Source: Bacteroides sp.
Lineage (GTDB): Bacteria; Bacteroidota; Bacteroidia; Bacteroidales; Muribaculaceae
Direction: 5' to 3'
NCBI GenBank assembly: GCA_014802425.1
Contig: JAAVCH010000016.1
Location: 1-40,693 of the forward strand
Length of the DNA: 40,693 nucleotides
Made by a program: the position numbers and the translations under genes. How positions within the stretch are numbered: the first letter of the stretch is position 1; each line of letters starts with the position of its first letter. The notes beneath the pieces were generated by a model that did not search any database, was not told the origin of the DNA, and saw only the letters and a list, made by a program, of their open reading frames with translations. Positions 15,958 through 24,431 of the stretch are shown in pieces.

Positions 15958-17439
15958 ATGGCAAATACAATTAAGCTCAAGGCCACTGACGGCACCGATG
16001 TGGAGTTTGTGGATGAAATCTTCAGCAGCGGCGGAATGAAGGATGCCTACTGGAGCCCGGACAAGAGTTATGTCGTGCTGTTCTTCCGCGACCCCCAGGA
16101 TGCCAATTCCAAAGATCGGCTTGAGAATATCGTCGGCCGCTATCGCGATAAGATTTTCGGTCAAGTCGGCGGAGACTACTGGGAAAACCTCTTCTGCTGG
16201 CCCACAAAACTTGTGGAGTGGAAGGGGAAGCTGGGCATCGTGTGCCCGGCCTACCAGAAACAATTCTTCTTTAAGGACGGGATGTTTAAGGGGAAGGAAA
16301 AGGAAGGCAAATGGTTTGCATCGGCCAAGCTGCGCAATAAGTTCCTTAAGCCCAAGGAAAAAGGCACATGGCTCACTCATTACCACATGTGCCTTCAGAT
16401 AGCGCGTGCCGTAAGGCGCCTCCATGCCGCCGGCCTGGCACATTCCGACCTTTCCTATAAAAACGTGCTTGTGGATCCGGAGACAGGCAAGGCAGCCGTG
16501 ATTGACTGCGACGGCCTTGTGGTGCCCGGAAAATATCCCCCCGACGTAGTGGGGACTCCTGACTTCATCGCTCCCGAAGTACTTCAGACCAAAAGCCTGA
16601 AGTTGGGGGACCCGGCCAAGAAGCTACCAAGCATCCAGACCGACCGCCACGCGCTCGCCGTACTGATCTACATGTACCTGCTCAACCGCCATCCGCTTCG
16701 GGGAGGAAAGGTCAACGATCTTGACTCGGCACGAGACGAAGAGCTGTCGATGGGGGAGAAGGCCTTATTCATAGAGCATCCCACCGACAAGAGCAACCGT
16801 CCGAAAATACAGAATCTGGCACCCTCGGAACTTCCTCAGGGGGATGTGGAGAAACGTCCGTACACAATTTGCGGGCCATATCTGAAAGAACTGTTTGACC
16901 GGGCATTTATCGACGGACTCCATGATCCTTCGAAACGGCCGACGGCGGATGAATGGGAAAGCGCACTGGTGAAAACGACTGACCTGATGCAGCCATGCCA
17001 GAATCCACAGTGCGAGGCCAAATGGTTTGTATTCGATAACACCTATAAACCCAGATGTCCGTTCTGCGGCACTGAGTATCATGGCCAGCTCCCGGTGCTG
17101 AATCTATACTATTCACCGGCCAAGGGGAGGTTTCTGCCGGAGAACCACCGTGTGATGGTCTATGACAAACAGTCGCTCTATATGTGGCACGTCAACCGGT
17201 TCGTCACCCCCAATGAGCGTACGAAGCCGGAAGACAAGAAGCCGGTCGGAGACTTTCACTTCCATAATGGGAAATGGATACTTATCAACCGGCGCTTGCC
17301 CGATATGTGGGATGTCACCGACTCTCGGAAACGTCAAGTCAAGATAGGAGAGTACGTCGAACTAACCGAAGGCAGGAAAATCCTTCTGTCGGGTGCAGAC
17401 GGAGGACGCCTTATAGTCGTGCAGCTTGTAGACAACTGA
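15958..17439 (+). CDS. Atypical protein kinase with zinc ribbon (TerY-P triad kinase)
   Basis: 493 residues. Kinase landmarks are a glycine-loop-like SSGGMKDAY (~23-31), the catalytic loop H162-S-D164-L-S-Y-K-N169, D183-C-D185-G in place of DFG, and GTPDFIAPE (199-207). No lysine occupies the usual VAIK position (YVVLFF, ~38-43), so nucleotide binding may be unusual. A zinc ribbon follows (C347, C352, C367, C370). The last ~115 residues are beta-rich and may be FHA-like (inference). Gene order after vWA-zinc and PP2C fits the known triad. It is the last gene of the operon and is followed by a hairpin. Confidence 0.9.
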   Translation: MANTIKLKATDGTDVEFVDEIFSSGGMKDAYWSPDKSYVVLFFRDPQDANSKDRLENIVGRYRDKIFGQVGGDYWENLFCWPTKLVEWKGKLGIVCPAYQKQFFFKDGMFKGKEKEGKWFASAKLRNKFLKPKEKGTWLTHYHMCLQIARAVRRLHAAGLAHSDLSYKNVLVDPETGKAAVIDCDGLVVPGKYPPDVVGTPDFIAPEVLQTKSLKLGDPAKKLPSIQTDRHALAVLIYMYLLNRHPLRGGKVNDLDSARDEELSMGEKALFIEHPTDKSNRPKIQNLAPSELPQGDVEKRPYTICGPYLKELFDRAFIDGLHDPSKRPTADEWESALVKTTDLMQPCQNPQCEAKWFVFDNTYKPRCPFCGTEYHGQLPVLNLYYSPAKGRFLPENHRVMVYDKQSLYMWHVNRFVTPNERTKPEDKKPVGDFHFHNGKWILINRRLPDMWDVTDSRKRQVKIGEYVELTEGRKILLSGADGGRLIVVQLVDN

Positions 17440-17475
17440 CCTTTTGGACGACAGACCGCCAAACCACAAAAGTAA

Positions 17476-17516
17476 ACCCGGCACGCATGTCCTGAAAGAA
17501 AGGATGCGTGCCGGGT
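17476..17516. terminator. Hairpin between the Ter operon and the efflux operon
   Basis: Perfect 13-base arms (17476-17488 and 17504-17516) lie between convergent genes: the kinase on the plus strand and the MFS gene on the minus strand. It can act in both directions; no long U run is present. Confidence 0.75.
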
Positions 17517-17553
17517 CCGCACATATTTGAACTATTCGGATTCCGTCTAATTC

Positions 17554-19146
17554 TTATTCCGGGGAAAGCGAAAGGCGCCTGAATATCTTCCGGATCCTAC
17601 GCCACTTCGGGAAGAAGGCGTTCGGCTTTACCGAACCGTACGACAGCAGAATGAGGATGATGACCGCAATGGATATGATCAACAGCGCACCGTAGAGTTC
17701 CTTCAGGGATACTGCCAGACTTTGCAACCGAACCATACCGTACAGCTCACCGAAGGGCATGGCGGCCACACGAGGGTCGGTATCAAGTATTGAGCCTGCC
17801 AGAATCACGTATTTCCGGGCCACAAGATGCTTCAACACCACTCCGATAACAGCCGGGCCGAATGCGGCTCCCATCACCGCACCCGTGAACCCATTGACCG
17901 TAAGGGCCTGGGGAAAAACCGTAAAGGGGAGTCCGCTCTGTACTATCGAGGTCAGATAAATGATTGAGATAATTACCGACGAGGCACCGCGGATGAAAAG
18001 CGGAAAGAAGAGAGCCTCCTTCTCGACCCCATAGTCAAGCATGAAATAGAACCATCCCAGATACACCGCTATAAGGGCGAATGCTATGGCAGTCATTGTC
18101 CTGTAGGACCAGCGGCGCAATGCAAAAGTGAAGTAGGTGAAGGCACATCCCGCTATTATTCCTGCGAAAACATACCAGTTGAGGTCAATGATGTCGGTCT
18201 CACCGAATCCAAGCACGGCCGATGCGTATGAATGCTCGGCCACATGCTCTGTGGCAAGCATGGTGAAGAATACGAGATACACCAGGGTGGCTCGGACGAC
18301 ATTACGGTTTGTCAGGGCCTTAAGGCTTATATAGGGATGATGAAGGAACGTGGCTCTCCAGAGATTTATCAGAAGGGCGAAGATTCCTATAAGGGAGGCG
18401 AAGACTATCTCGGAGCTATCCCACCAGTCATGGAATTCACCATAGACACAGACATATGTAAAGCACAGGAAGAAAACCGACCATAGTGCGGCACCCAGCC
18501 AGTCAATGCCAAGAAGAGGAATATAGAGGGGTGCCCTGACAGGCTTCAGAAGTGTAAGCACCATCAGGAGCATCAGGGCGAGGAGCCCCGTCATGATCCA
18601 CTGCATGTACTCCCACTGAAAAAAGAAATCGACGTAGACAGTGGCGATGCCGCTGAGCTGAATCACGCTGTCCACAACAAGGTAGACATAGCAGAAAAAG
18701 ACGGCCATATCGCGTACCGGAGTGAGCCAAAGCTGAATGGTGGAGTTACAGGCCAAAGTGGCCTGCATCCTGAACCATCCCGCTATAAAACATACACCGA
18801 CCAGAAGAGGGACACTGGCGGTATGGGCGCATATCACGTTTGCCGCAAGAAGCACGATGCCGGATACGAGCAACTGGGTACGTGTCGAGAACCGGAATTT
18901 AATTCTGAACATCACCGCGAAATTGACCGACATCCCTATCAGGGAAGCGTAGCCTGCCATCAGGACATCTTCCTGCATCAAGGCAGTCGAGCCCACCATC
19001 GACGTGACGGCGGCCAGATATATTCCTCCCGAGAACTGTACGATGAGAACGAAAAAAATGAACAGCCAGGGCTTAAGCCGGCGTGGAATATAGTCCACCA
19101 CATCCGGCACGTCAAAAGGGCCCTGAGTCCCATGCCACTCACCCAT
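17554..19146 (-). CDS. MFS drug-efflux transporter (DHA2/EmrB type, 14 TM segments)
   Basis: 530 residues, with about 14 hydrophobic segments from residue 27 to ~510 and basic ends. Length and organisation fit the DHA2 (EmrB/QacA) family of proton-drug antiporters in the inner membrane. It starts 1 base after the HlyD-type adaptor gene and follows a TolC-type gene, so the three should form a tripartite pump from cytoplasm to outside. The charged C-terminal tail (KWRRIRKIFRRLS) is typical of a cytoplasmic end. Substrates are not predictable. Confidence 0.9.
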   Translation of the reverse strand: MGEWHGTQGPFDVPDVVDYIPRRLKPWLFIFFVLIVQFSGGIYLAAVTSMVGSTALMQEDVLMAGYASLIGMSVNFAVMFRIKFRFSTRTQLLVSGIVLLAANVICAHTASVPLLVGVCFIAGWFRMQATLACNSTIQLWLTPVRDMAVFFCYVYLVVDSVIQLSGIATVYVDFFFQWEYMQWIMTGLLALMLLMVLTLLKPVRAPLYIPLLGIDWLGAALWSVFFLCFTYVCVYGEFHDWWDSSEIVFASLIGIFALLINLWRATFLHHPYISLKALTNRNVVRATLVYLVFFTMLATEHVAEHSYASAVLGFGETDIIDLNWYVFAGIIAGCAFTYFTFALRRWSYRTMTAIAFALIAVYLGWFYFMLDYGVEKEALFFPLFIRGASSVIISIIYLTSIVQSGLPFTVFPQALTVNGFTGAVMGAAFGPAVIGVVLKHLVARKYVILAGSILDTDPRVAAMPFGELYGMVRLQSLAVSLKELYGALLIISIAVIILILLSYGSVKPNAFFPKWRRIRKIFRRLSLSPE

Positions 19147-19147
19147 A

Positions 19148-20182
19148 TCAGTAAACTACACTACATTCCACATTGAGGCCTGCCCGGATCTTCGCCATTT
19201 CCGATGCCGGATTGTCAGAAGAGAACTCAATCCTCACAGGCACACGCTGACGCACTTTGACGAAATTACCTGCAGAATTATCCTGCGGCAGGATTGAAAG
19301 CGACGCACCCGTAGCTGTGGATATCGATTGTACATAACCCTTGAACACTATGTCGGGTATGGCGTCTACCTTTATACGTACCTCACTTCCCGGAGCGATG
19401 TGACGCAGCTGGGTTTCCTTATAATTGGCTGTGATCCAAGTCTCGCCTGAATCCACCACATCAAGAAGCGTCTGTCCGGGCTGTACGAGCTGGCCTACCT
19501 GTATCTCTTTACGTGAAGCGAACCCGTCACACGGAGCCGTTATTACAGTGTACGACAAGTTAAGCTCGGCTGTGCGCAGCATAGCCTCCGCGAGCCCGAT
19601 TCCTGTTTCTGACTGCGATTTCACCTGCCGCGAGGCATCGACACCGGCCGACGTGACGCTCCGCTGATTCCTAAGCATCTCGTAACGTGCCTTTTTGGCC
19701 TCGAAATCCGTCTGCACGTTCTCGAACTGCTGCGGCGTCACAGCCTCCTTTTCAAGCAGCTGACGGTAGCGGGCCAGGTCGTTGGCAGCCATATCCATCA
19801 ATACCTTTGCCTCGGCAATGGAAGCCTCGCTCACCGAAACCTGAGCTGAAGCCGTCGACACATTCCGCTCTGCCACAGAGCGTCCGGCCATCGCCATGGA
19901 AAGTTCCGCCTGTGCGCGTTCCACTTGAAGCCGGAGGTCGGCATCGTCGATTATGACGAGAGTGTCCCCCTTTTTAACCGGCTGATACTCCGAGAAGCGT
20001 ATTTCCTTGATGTAGCCCTGCACACGGGTGTTGACCGGGACTATCTGCTGGTGGATCTGAGCATTATCAGTAAACTCGACATTGCTGAAGAACATGAATT
20101 TAGCTGTCACAAAAGCGGCGGCGCAAATAATGACTGCTATTGTGACGATATAGGAGAGTATCTTTTTTGTACTGTGTCTCAT
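19148..20182 (-). CDS. HlyD/EmrA-family periplasmic adaptor protein
   Basis: 344 residues. One N-terminal membrane anchor (~7-28) is followed by the biotinyl/lipoyl-like segment (PVNTRVQGYIKEIRFSEYQPVKKGDTLV). A coiled-coil hairpin (~75-190) rich in Glu, Ala and Gln comes next, then the second lipoyl half (APCDGFASRKEIQVGQLVQPGQTL) and a beta-barrel. Its ATG overlaps the TolC stop (ATGA), and the MFS gene follows after 1 base, so the products are probably made in fixed ratio. It links the MFS pump to the outer-membrane channel. Confidence 0.94.
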   Translation of the reverse strand: MRHSTKKILSYIVTIAVIICAAAFVTAKFMFFSNVEFTDNAQIHQQIVPVNTRVQGYIKEIRFSEYQPVKKGDTLVIIDDADLRLQVERAQAELSMAMAGRSVAERNVSTASAQVSVSEASIAEAKVLMDMAANDLARYRQLLEKEAVTPQQFENVQTDFEAKKARYEMLRNQRSVTSAGVDASRQVKSQSETGIGLAEAMLRTAELNLSYTVITAPCDGFASRKEIQVGQLVQPGQTLLDVVDSGETWITANYKETQLRHIAPGSEVRIKVDAIPDIVFKGYVQSISTATGASLSILPQDNSAGNFVKVRQRVPVRIEFSSDNPASEMAKIRAGLNVECSVVY

Positions 20183-21489
20183 ATTGTTCCGGAAATAAAA
20201 AGCAGTTTGTAGTAATAATACAGTATATTCATGCGGGAGTCGACGAGCTCCTGTTGGGCGCTCAGCCGGGCATCGGCTGCGTCAAGAAGATCGGTGATGA
20301 GAGCCATCCCCTCTGAATAGCGGGTGGAAATGACATGATAATTGCGTTCTGACAGTTCAGCACTCTTGTCACACGTCTTCAGCCGCTCATAGGCCTCAAG
20401 ATACCTGATATGGTCAGCCCTGAGCGCCATATCTATTTCCTCACGGGTGGCGGCGAGTTCCTCGGTGGCACGTAATGTCGCCAGTCGGCTTTTCGCCATA
20501 CTTCTGCCGGACTTATAAAGCGAGGATATGTTGTATGATACCCCGACTCCGACATACCAGTAACTAAGATTACGGTCGATCGGGGGGACCTCAACAAGAA
20601 TTGGACCGTCAAGAGTCCAGGCCGCCTGCAGACCTATCTTCGGAAGCATTTCCGATCTGGTCATGTCTTCTCCTCTTCTGGAGAGTGCCACGCCTGTCGA
20701 AGCCAGGGAGACAGCCGGGGAATTTTCCATTGCCGTCGAGACCCAGGCGTCGCTCGCGCGGTCGGGCAGTGATCTTGACAGAATCGTAGAGTCGGGTATC
20801 ACGACAGTCGATTCAGGAAGTCCGGCCACGGTAATCAGATTGTTGTTAAGTATGGCGATAGTGTTGTCGATGGAGGTCAGCTTTAGTTCCAGATTCGACA
20901 ACAGCAGCTCGTAGCGGGTGATATCGTTCTGGAGAAGGACTCCCTGATTACGCATTTCAGTCATACGCGCTATCATCTTACCGGCTGATTCAATATTGCT
21001 TGCCACGACCTCGCGCAAATTATGATAGCGGTAAAGGTCGAGATAGAATCCTGTAAGCTGAAAGCGGATGTTGTCGCGCTTCATATCGGCCGCATAGCGC
21101 GCGGCCGATGATTTCAATTCGGCGATTCTCACACCGGTTGTCAGGGCCCCGCCGGCATATACGGGTTGTGTCACCGTCACTCCTAATCCGGTACCCAGAT
21201 GCGGAATGGGAGCCTTTTGATAATCCGAGAAATCTCGTTTGGTGGTGAACCCATCGCCTATGTAGCTAAGCGATAGCTTGGCTTCAATTTCGGGAAGCAT
21301 GGCCGCTTTTGAAACGCTGATTTCCTGTTCAGCCTCGGTTATCGCACTTATGGCCGGACGCAGTTGCGCACTGTTCAGCTCTGCCGACTCAAATATTTCC
21401 TGAAGAGTCATTACAGTCTGTGCGTGGGTACATAGTCCGGCGCTCAGCAAAGGCACAATGGCCCCTGCGAGCAAACGTATGTAAATCAT
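20179..21489 (-). CDS. TolC-family outer-membrane efflux channel
   Basis: 436 residues with a signal peptide (cleavage near LCTHAQ). Two repeated OEP halves are visible, with long helical stretches (~30-210 and ~235-430) and the usual ends ALITDLLDAADARLSAQQELVDS. It should form the trimeric outer-membrane duct of the pump made by the next two genes. It is the first gene of the operon, with a leader of about 160 bases that contains several inverted repeats. Confidence 0.93.
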   Translation of the reverse strand: MIYIRLLAGAIVPLLSAGLCTHAQTVMTLQEIFESAELNSAQLRPAISAITEAEQEISVSKAAMLPEIEAKLSLSYIGDGFTTKRDFSDYQKAPIPHLGTGLGVTVTQPVYAGGALTTGVRIAELKSSAARYAADMKRDNIRFQLTGFYLDLYRYHNLREVVASNIESAGKMIARMTEMRNQGVLLQNDITRYELLLSNLELKLTSIDNTIAILNNNLITVAGLPESTVVIPDSTILSRSLPDRASDAWVSTAMENSPAVSLASTGVALSRRGEDMTRSEMLPKIGLQAAWTLDGPILVEVPPIDRNLSYWYVGVGVSYNISSLYKSGRSMAKSRLATLRATEELAATREEIDMALRADHIRYLEAYERLKTCDKSAELSERNYHVISTRYSEGMALITDLLDAADARLSAQQELVDSRMNILYYYYKLLFISGTI

Positions 21490-21513
21490 GATGTCGAAAA
21501 AAAGATGGAAGTG

Positions 21514-21560
21514 AAAAAAAATCCCGGTAGCACTCGTTTCTCAACGGATGCCGGTGCTTT
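21514..21560 (-). promoter_or_regulatory. Terminator-like hairpin in the efflux-operon leader (possible attenuator)
   Basis: In the minus-strand leader, CCGG and CCGG flank CGTT-GAGA-AACG, and the run TTTTTTTT (21514-21521) follows directly. An alternative pairing uses AGCAC and GTGCT around the same inner stem. The two outer pairings exclude each other. The stems are short and imperfect, so this is only a candidate attenuator, 25 bases before the TolC start. Confidence 0.35.
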
Positions 21561-21633
21561 TCCAGTTTTCAAGATACCCCCAATTCCTTATCAGGGGTTT
21601 GGATGTGAGTTTGGTATAGGATATGGACATTGA

Positions 21634-21658
21634 CGGGCAACTCTTTGTGAATTGCCCG
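21634..21658 (-). promoter_or_regulatory. Inverted repeat at the efflux-operon transcription start (candidate operator)
   Basis: Arms CGGGCAACTC (21634-21643) and GAATTGCCCG (21649-21658) pair with one mismatch around a 5-base centre. They cover the expected start site, just past the -7 box at 21660-21667. It could be a repressor operator, a leader hairpin, or a weak terminator of the beta-lactamase transcript. Confidence 0.5.
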
Positions 21659-21659
21659 G

Positions 21660-21689
21660 CAAAGTTAGGAAATTTTAAATAATTTTCAA
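21660..21689 (-). promoter_or_regulatory. Promoter of the TolC-HlyD-MFS operon
   Basis: Minus-strand TTG (21687-21689), 19-base spacer, TAACTTTG (21660-21667): an exact match in sequence and spacing. The TTG overlaps the stop codon of the beta-lactamase gene, so the efflux operon can be transcribed independently of it. Confidence 0.7.
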
Positions 21690-22609
21690 AATCCGCGGTA
21701 GACCGCTGCTGAAATTTCCGCCATTATTCCTGAAGCCTCCGATTCGCTCCCCCTGAAGTCCTTGATGAAGATAGCAAGTGTATAGTGGCGGCCGTCGGGG
21801 AACATCACGTAGCCCACATCATTGTGTGCGGTGAGTACTCCGTCAGGCGTACGGAATCCCGAACCGGTCTTGTGGCCGACCGTTATTCCCGGCACACTGT
21901 CAAGCGGAGCCATGATGCGGTCATTGCCTGTAATGCACATACGGAGTGTCTCACGTATGAAATCCGTATATTCCGCTCCCGCCGCAACGGTGTCGGCATA
22001 CAGCCGATCCATCAACAGAGTCGCCGAAAGGGGAGAGGTGTGGTTTTCATAAAGGAGCGAATGGTCGGTATACATCTGCTCTTCGGTCACAGCGATTGAG
22101 AAGCCATCTCGGGGCACTACAGTCGCAATATACTGGTCTACTTCCTCCACAGGCTGGATGTTATGGAATAAGTAATTGCTGGCATTATTGTCGCTCTTAG
22201 TCAGCGTGTAGACCAACATATCTCTTATTGAGATTCGGATGGTGTCTTCAGGATAGTCCTTAAGCATCGGCGACCAGGTATCCGGATTCAGGTTCTTTCG
22301 GGGAACACTTATGACGGAGTCGATGGATTGCCGGGTCATACCGTACTCCTTACACAAAGCTATGGCCTGATGGAGCTTGAATACACTCATCAACGGATAC
22401 TTATCCTCATTGTCAATCAAAAGGGTATCCCCGCGGTCGGTAATCAGCGCGATGCCTACTTCACCGGGAACGTTGTCGGCAATCTTCCGCAGGGAAGACT
22501 CCAGAACAGCAAGTCCGCCTGCGGAATCGGAGCCACCGTTGCCCGAGGATGCGCATCCTGCGGCAATAAAGCAGACGGGCAAGAATATGGATAATGATAG
22601 TTTTGTCAT
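21686..22609 (-). CDS. bla: Class A (subclass A2) beta-lactamase, lipoprotein
   Basis: 307 residues. A lipoprotein signal ends at AAGC (Cys19). The serine beta-lactamase motifs are complete: S75-V-F-K78 (SxxK), S139-D-N141 (SDN), the TEEQM Glu (~176-177) of the omega-loop region, and K247-T-G249. The pattern TEEQM...YENHTSPLSA is that of the Bacteroidota A2 group (CfxA/CepA/CblA relatives). It should hydrolyse beta-lactams, probably cephalosporins and penicillins, in the periplasm. No BlaI/BlaR regulator is present. It lies just upstream of the efflux operon on the same strand. Confidence 0.95.
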   Translation of the reverse strand: MTKLSLSIFLPVCFIAAGCASSGNGGSDSAGGLAVLESSLRKIADNVPGEVGIALITDRGDTLLIDNEDKYPLMSVFKLHQAIALCKEYGMTRQSIDSVISVPRKNLNPDTWSPMLKDYPEDTIRISIRDMLVYTLTKSDNNASNYLFHNIQPVEEVDQYIATVVPRDGFSIAVTEEQMYTDHSLLYENHTSPLSATLLMDRLYADTVAAGAEYTDFIRETLRMCITGNDRIMAPLDSVPGITVGHKTGSGFRTPDGVLTAHNDVGYVMFPDGRHYTLAIFIKDFRGSESEASGIMAEISAAVYRGF

Positions 22610-22625
22610 TAATTGTTAAGAGGCA

Positions 22626-22648
22626 GTTATTCCTTTACGAGGAATAAC
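22626..22648 (-). promoter_or_regulatory. Perfect inverted repeat before the beta-lactamase gene
   Basis: Perfect 9-base arms GTTATTCCT and AGGAATAAC with a 5-base spacer, 17 bases before the bla ATG. The size fits a dimeric repressor site, or a leader hairpin close to the ribosome-binding region. No matching -7 box for bla was identified nearby. Confidence 0.55.
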
Positions 22649-22695
22649 GGAGAAAAGGGGATTACAGGTATATGTTTTCAAACATTCCTGAAAAA

Positions 22696-22726
22696 TTGGT
22701 GTTTCCCAATGAGAATGTTATATTTG
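22696..22726 (+). promoter_or_regulatory. Promoter of the stand-alone terD gene
   Basis: TTG (22696-22698), 20-base spacer, TATATTTG (22719-22726). The leader would be about 20 bases to the ATG at 22752. Confidence 0.65.
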
Positions 22727-22751
22727 CGGAGAAATCTAAAACAGACTATTT

Positions 22752-23309
22752 ATGGCTATCAATCTTCAGAAAGGACAGCGCATTGACATAGGTCTTCATA
22801 AAGTCGGAGTCGGACTCGGGTGGGATCCCAATATGTCGACCGGATTTGATTTTGACCTTGACGCTTCGGCTTTCATGCTTAACGCAAATAAGAAACTGCC
22901 CGAAGAGGAGTTCTTCGTATTTTACAACAATCAGAAGTCGCCCGACGGCGCAGTTGAGTCATCCGGTGACGACACTTCCGGAGGAAACAGCGACGGCGGC
23001 GATGACGAGACTCTGACCATCGACCTTGACCGTGTGGATCCGCGCATTGAGGAAATACTGTTCACCGTCACTATCCACGAGGCAGAACAGCGACGTCAGA
23101 ATTTCGGTCAGGTGCACAATTCATATATCCGCGTTTACAATGCCGAGACTAATGAGGAAATTGCCAAATACGACCTTGACGAGGATTTCTCCATAGAGAC
23201 GGCGATTGAGTTCGGCCGGCTCTACAAGCGTAACGGCGCATGGCGTTTCGAAGCGCTCGGAAACGGCTTTAAAGGAGGCCTGCAGTTCCTGGTCGACAAG
23301 TATGTCTGA
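22752..23309 (+). CDS. terD: TerD-family protein, stand-alone copy
   Basis: 185 residues, the standard TerD length. Signature start MAINLQKGQRIDIG. The calcium-binding acidic motifs are DFDLDASAFML (~36-46) and SSGDDTSGGNSDGGDDETLTIDL (split here only for description, ~74-96). The end is GRLYKRNGAWRFEALG. It is closer to classical TerD/TerE than the operon copy at 10645. It has its own promoter and terminator and sits divergent from bla, 5.3 kb from the Ter operon. It may supply a shared component to that system. Confidence 0.95.
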   Translation: MAINLQKGQRIDIGLHKVGVGLGWDPNMSTGFDFDLDASAFMLNANKKLPEEEFFVFYNNQKSPDGAVESSGDDTSGGNSDGGDDETLTIDLDRVDPRIEEILFTVTIHEAEQRRQNFGQVHNSYIRVYNAETNEEIAKYDLDEDFSIETAIEFGRLYKRNGAWRFEALGNGFKGGLQFLVDKYV

Positions 23310-23356
23310 GCCTTGATATAATTCCAGAGATTAATAATCATACACGGATACATCAC

Positions 23357-23405
23357 AATACAGCCCCGGTCGTCGGAATGGATTCCGGCAGACCGGGGCT
23401 GTATT
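23357..23405. terminator. Strong bidirectional hairpin between terD and the DUF362 gene
   Basis: Perfect 15-base arms (23357-23371 and 23391-23405) enclose a further small stem (CGGAAT/ATTCCG). It lies between convergent genes. Confidence 0.85.
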
Positions 23406-23429
23406 AAATGATAAGTCTCCTTGCCCTTC

Positions 23430-24431
23430 TTATTCGGTAATGGTGACGAGCTTATACTTCTGCGTGCCGACTCCAAGCTCTTCGGCATGGTCGAGAATCT
23501 TAGTGCCGAGGCGAGAATCGATGCGCTCGATGAGGTCTTTCTTGCCGGGGTCATCGGAATTCATCACCATGTCCACACATGCGCGGTCGAGAGCTACCGG
23601 ATCAAGAGATGCGAATACTCCGAGGTCGCCCATCTGAGGCTCGGCCGGATTGCCGTTGCAGTCACAGTCGACAGAGAGGCGGTTGGCGACATTGATATAT
23701 AGTACCCGGTCACCTGTATGCGCCACTACCGCCTGAGCGGCTTCCGCCATTGATTCAATGAAGTCGACCTGCTCGGCACGATTCTTCCATATACTGTCGA
23801 CGTCGGATGTCTTACCGGCGGAATGGATATAGGTCTTGCCGGCGGAAGAGGCCAGACCGATTGAGATGTTCTTCAGGGCTCCTCCGAATCCTCCCATCTG
23901 ATGACCTTTGAAGTGGGAGAGCACCACCATGAAATCATAGTCCTTGAAGTTCTTGCCTACGATGTCTTTTGTAAGGTGTTTTCCGCCGGTGACGGGGAGT
24001 TCGATTTCGCCGTCGGCATCAAGTATGTCGACTCCGGCCAGGTCGGTAAAGCCATGTTCCTTGGCTGCCTGACGGTGAGCTTCTGTTGTGTTGCGGTTGC
24101 CGGCATAGGCGGTGTTGCACTCAATAAAGGTGCCGTTGACCAGACGTACGAAGTCTGCGATAAGCGCTGTGTCGAGATGGTTGGACTTGTTGGATTCCCC
24201 GGTTGAGATCTTGATGCCTATCTTGTTGCCTTCAGCCTTACGTCCGAGGGCCTCGTAGACCTTGACGATACTCTGCGGAGTTATGTCCTTGATGTAATAG
24301 ACTGTTGCTACCGAATCAGTCATGTCGACAGCCGAGGCCTCATTATTCGAGCCGGCTTTTGACGTGCACGACATTCCGATCACGGAGGCGAGGATTACGC
24401 CTGCCATAAGTGACGATTTGAAGAGTTTCAT
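23430..24431 (-). CDS. DUF362-domain lipoprotein
   Basis: 333 residues. A lipoprotein signal ends at GMSC. The DUF362 core is recognisable from KIGIKISTGESNKSNHLD through HFKGHQMGGFGGALKNISIGLAS to MGDLGVFASLDPVALDRACVDM. The ferredoxin-like part seen in some relatives is reduced to CDCNGNP, so no 4Fe-4S pair is evident. The family role is unknown; redox or cofactor functions have been suggested. No promoter match was found upstream. Confidence 0.85.
   Translation of the reverse strand: MKLFKSSLMAGVILASVIGMSCTSKAGSNNEASAVDMTDSVATVYYIKDITPQSIVKVYEALGRKAEGNKIGIKISTGESNKSNHLDTALIADFVRLVNGTFIECNTAYAGNRNTTEAHRQAAKEHGFTDLAGVDILDADGEIELPVTGGKHLTKDIVGKNFKDYDFMVVLSHFKGHQMGGFGGALKNISIGLASSAGKTYIHSAGKTSDVDSIWKNRAEQVDFIESMAEAAQAVVAHTGDRVLYINVANRLSVDCDCNGNPAEPQMGDLGVFASLDPVALDRACVDMVMNSDDPGKKDLIERIDSRLGTKILDHAEELGVGTQKYKLVTITE

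Noticed and set aside
15196..16443. 415-codon open frame on the minus strand across the phosphatase/kinase junction
   Set aside because: It is antisense to two clear genes and rich in Cys, His and Pro with no family motif; it is a shadow of codon bias on the plus strand.
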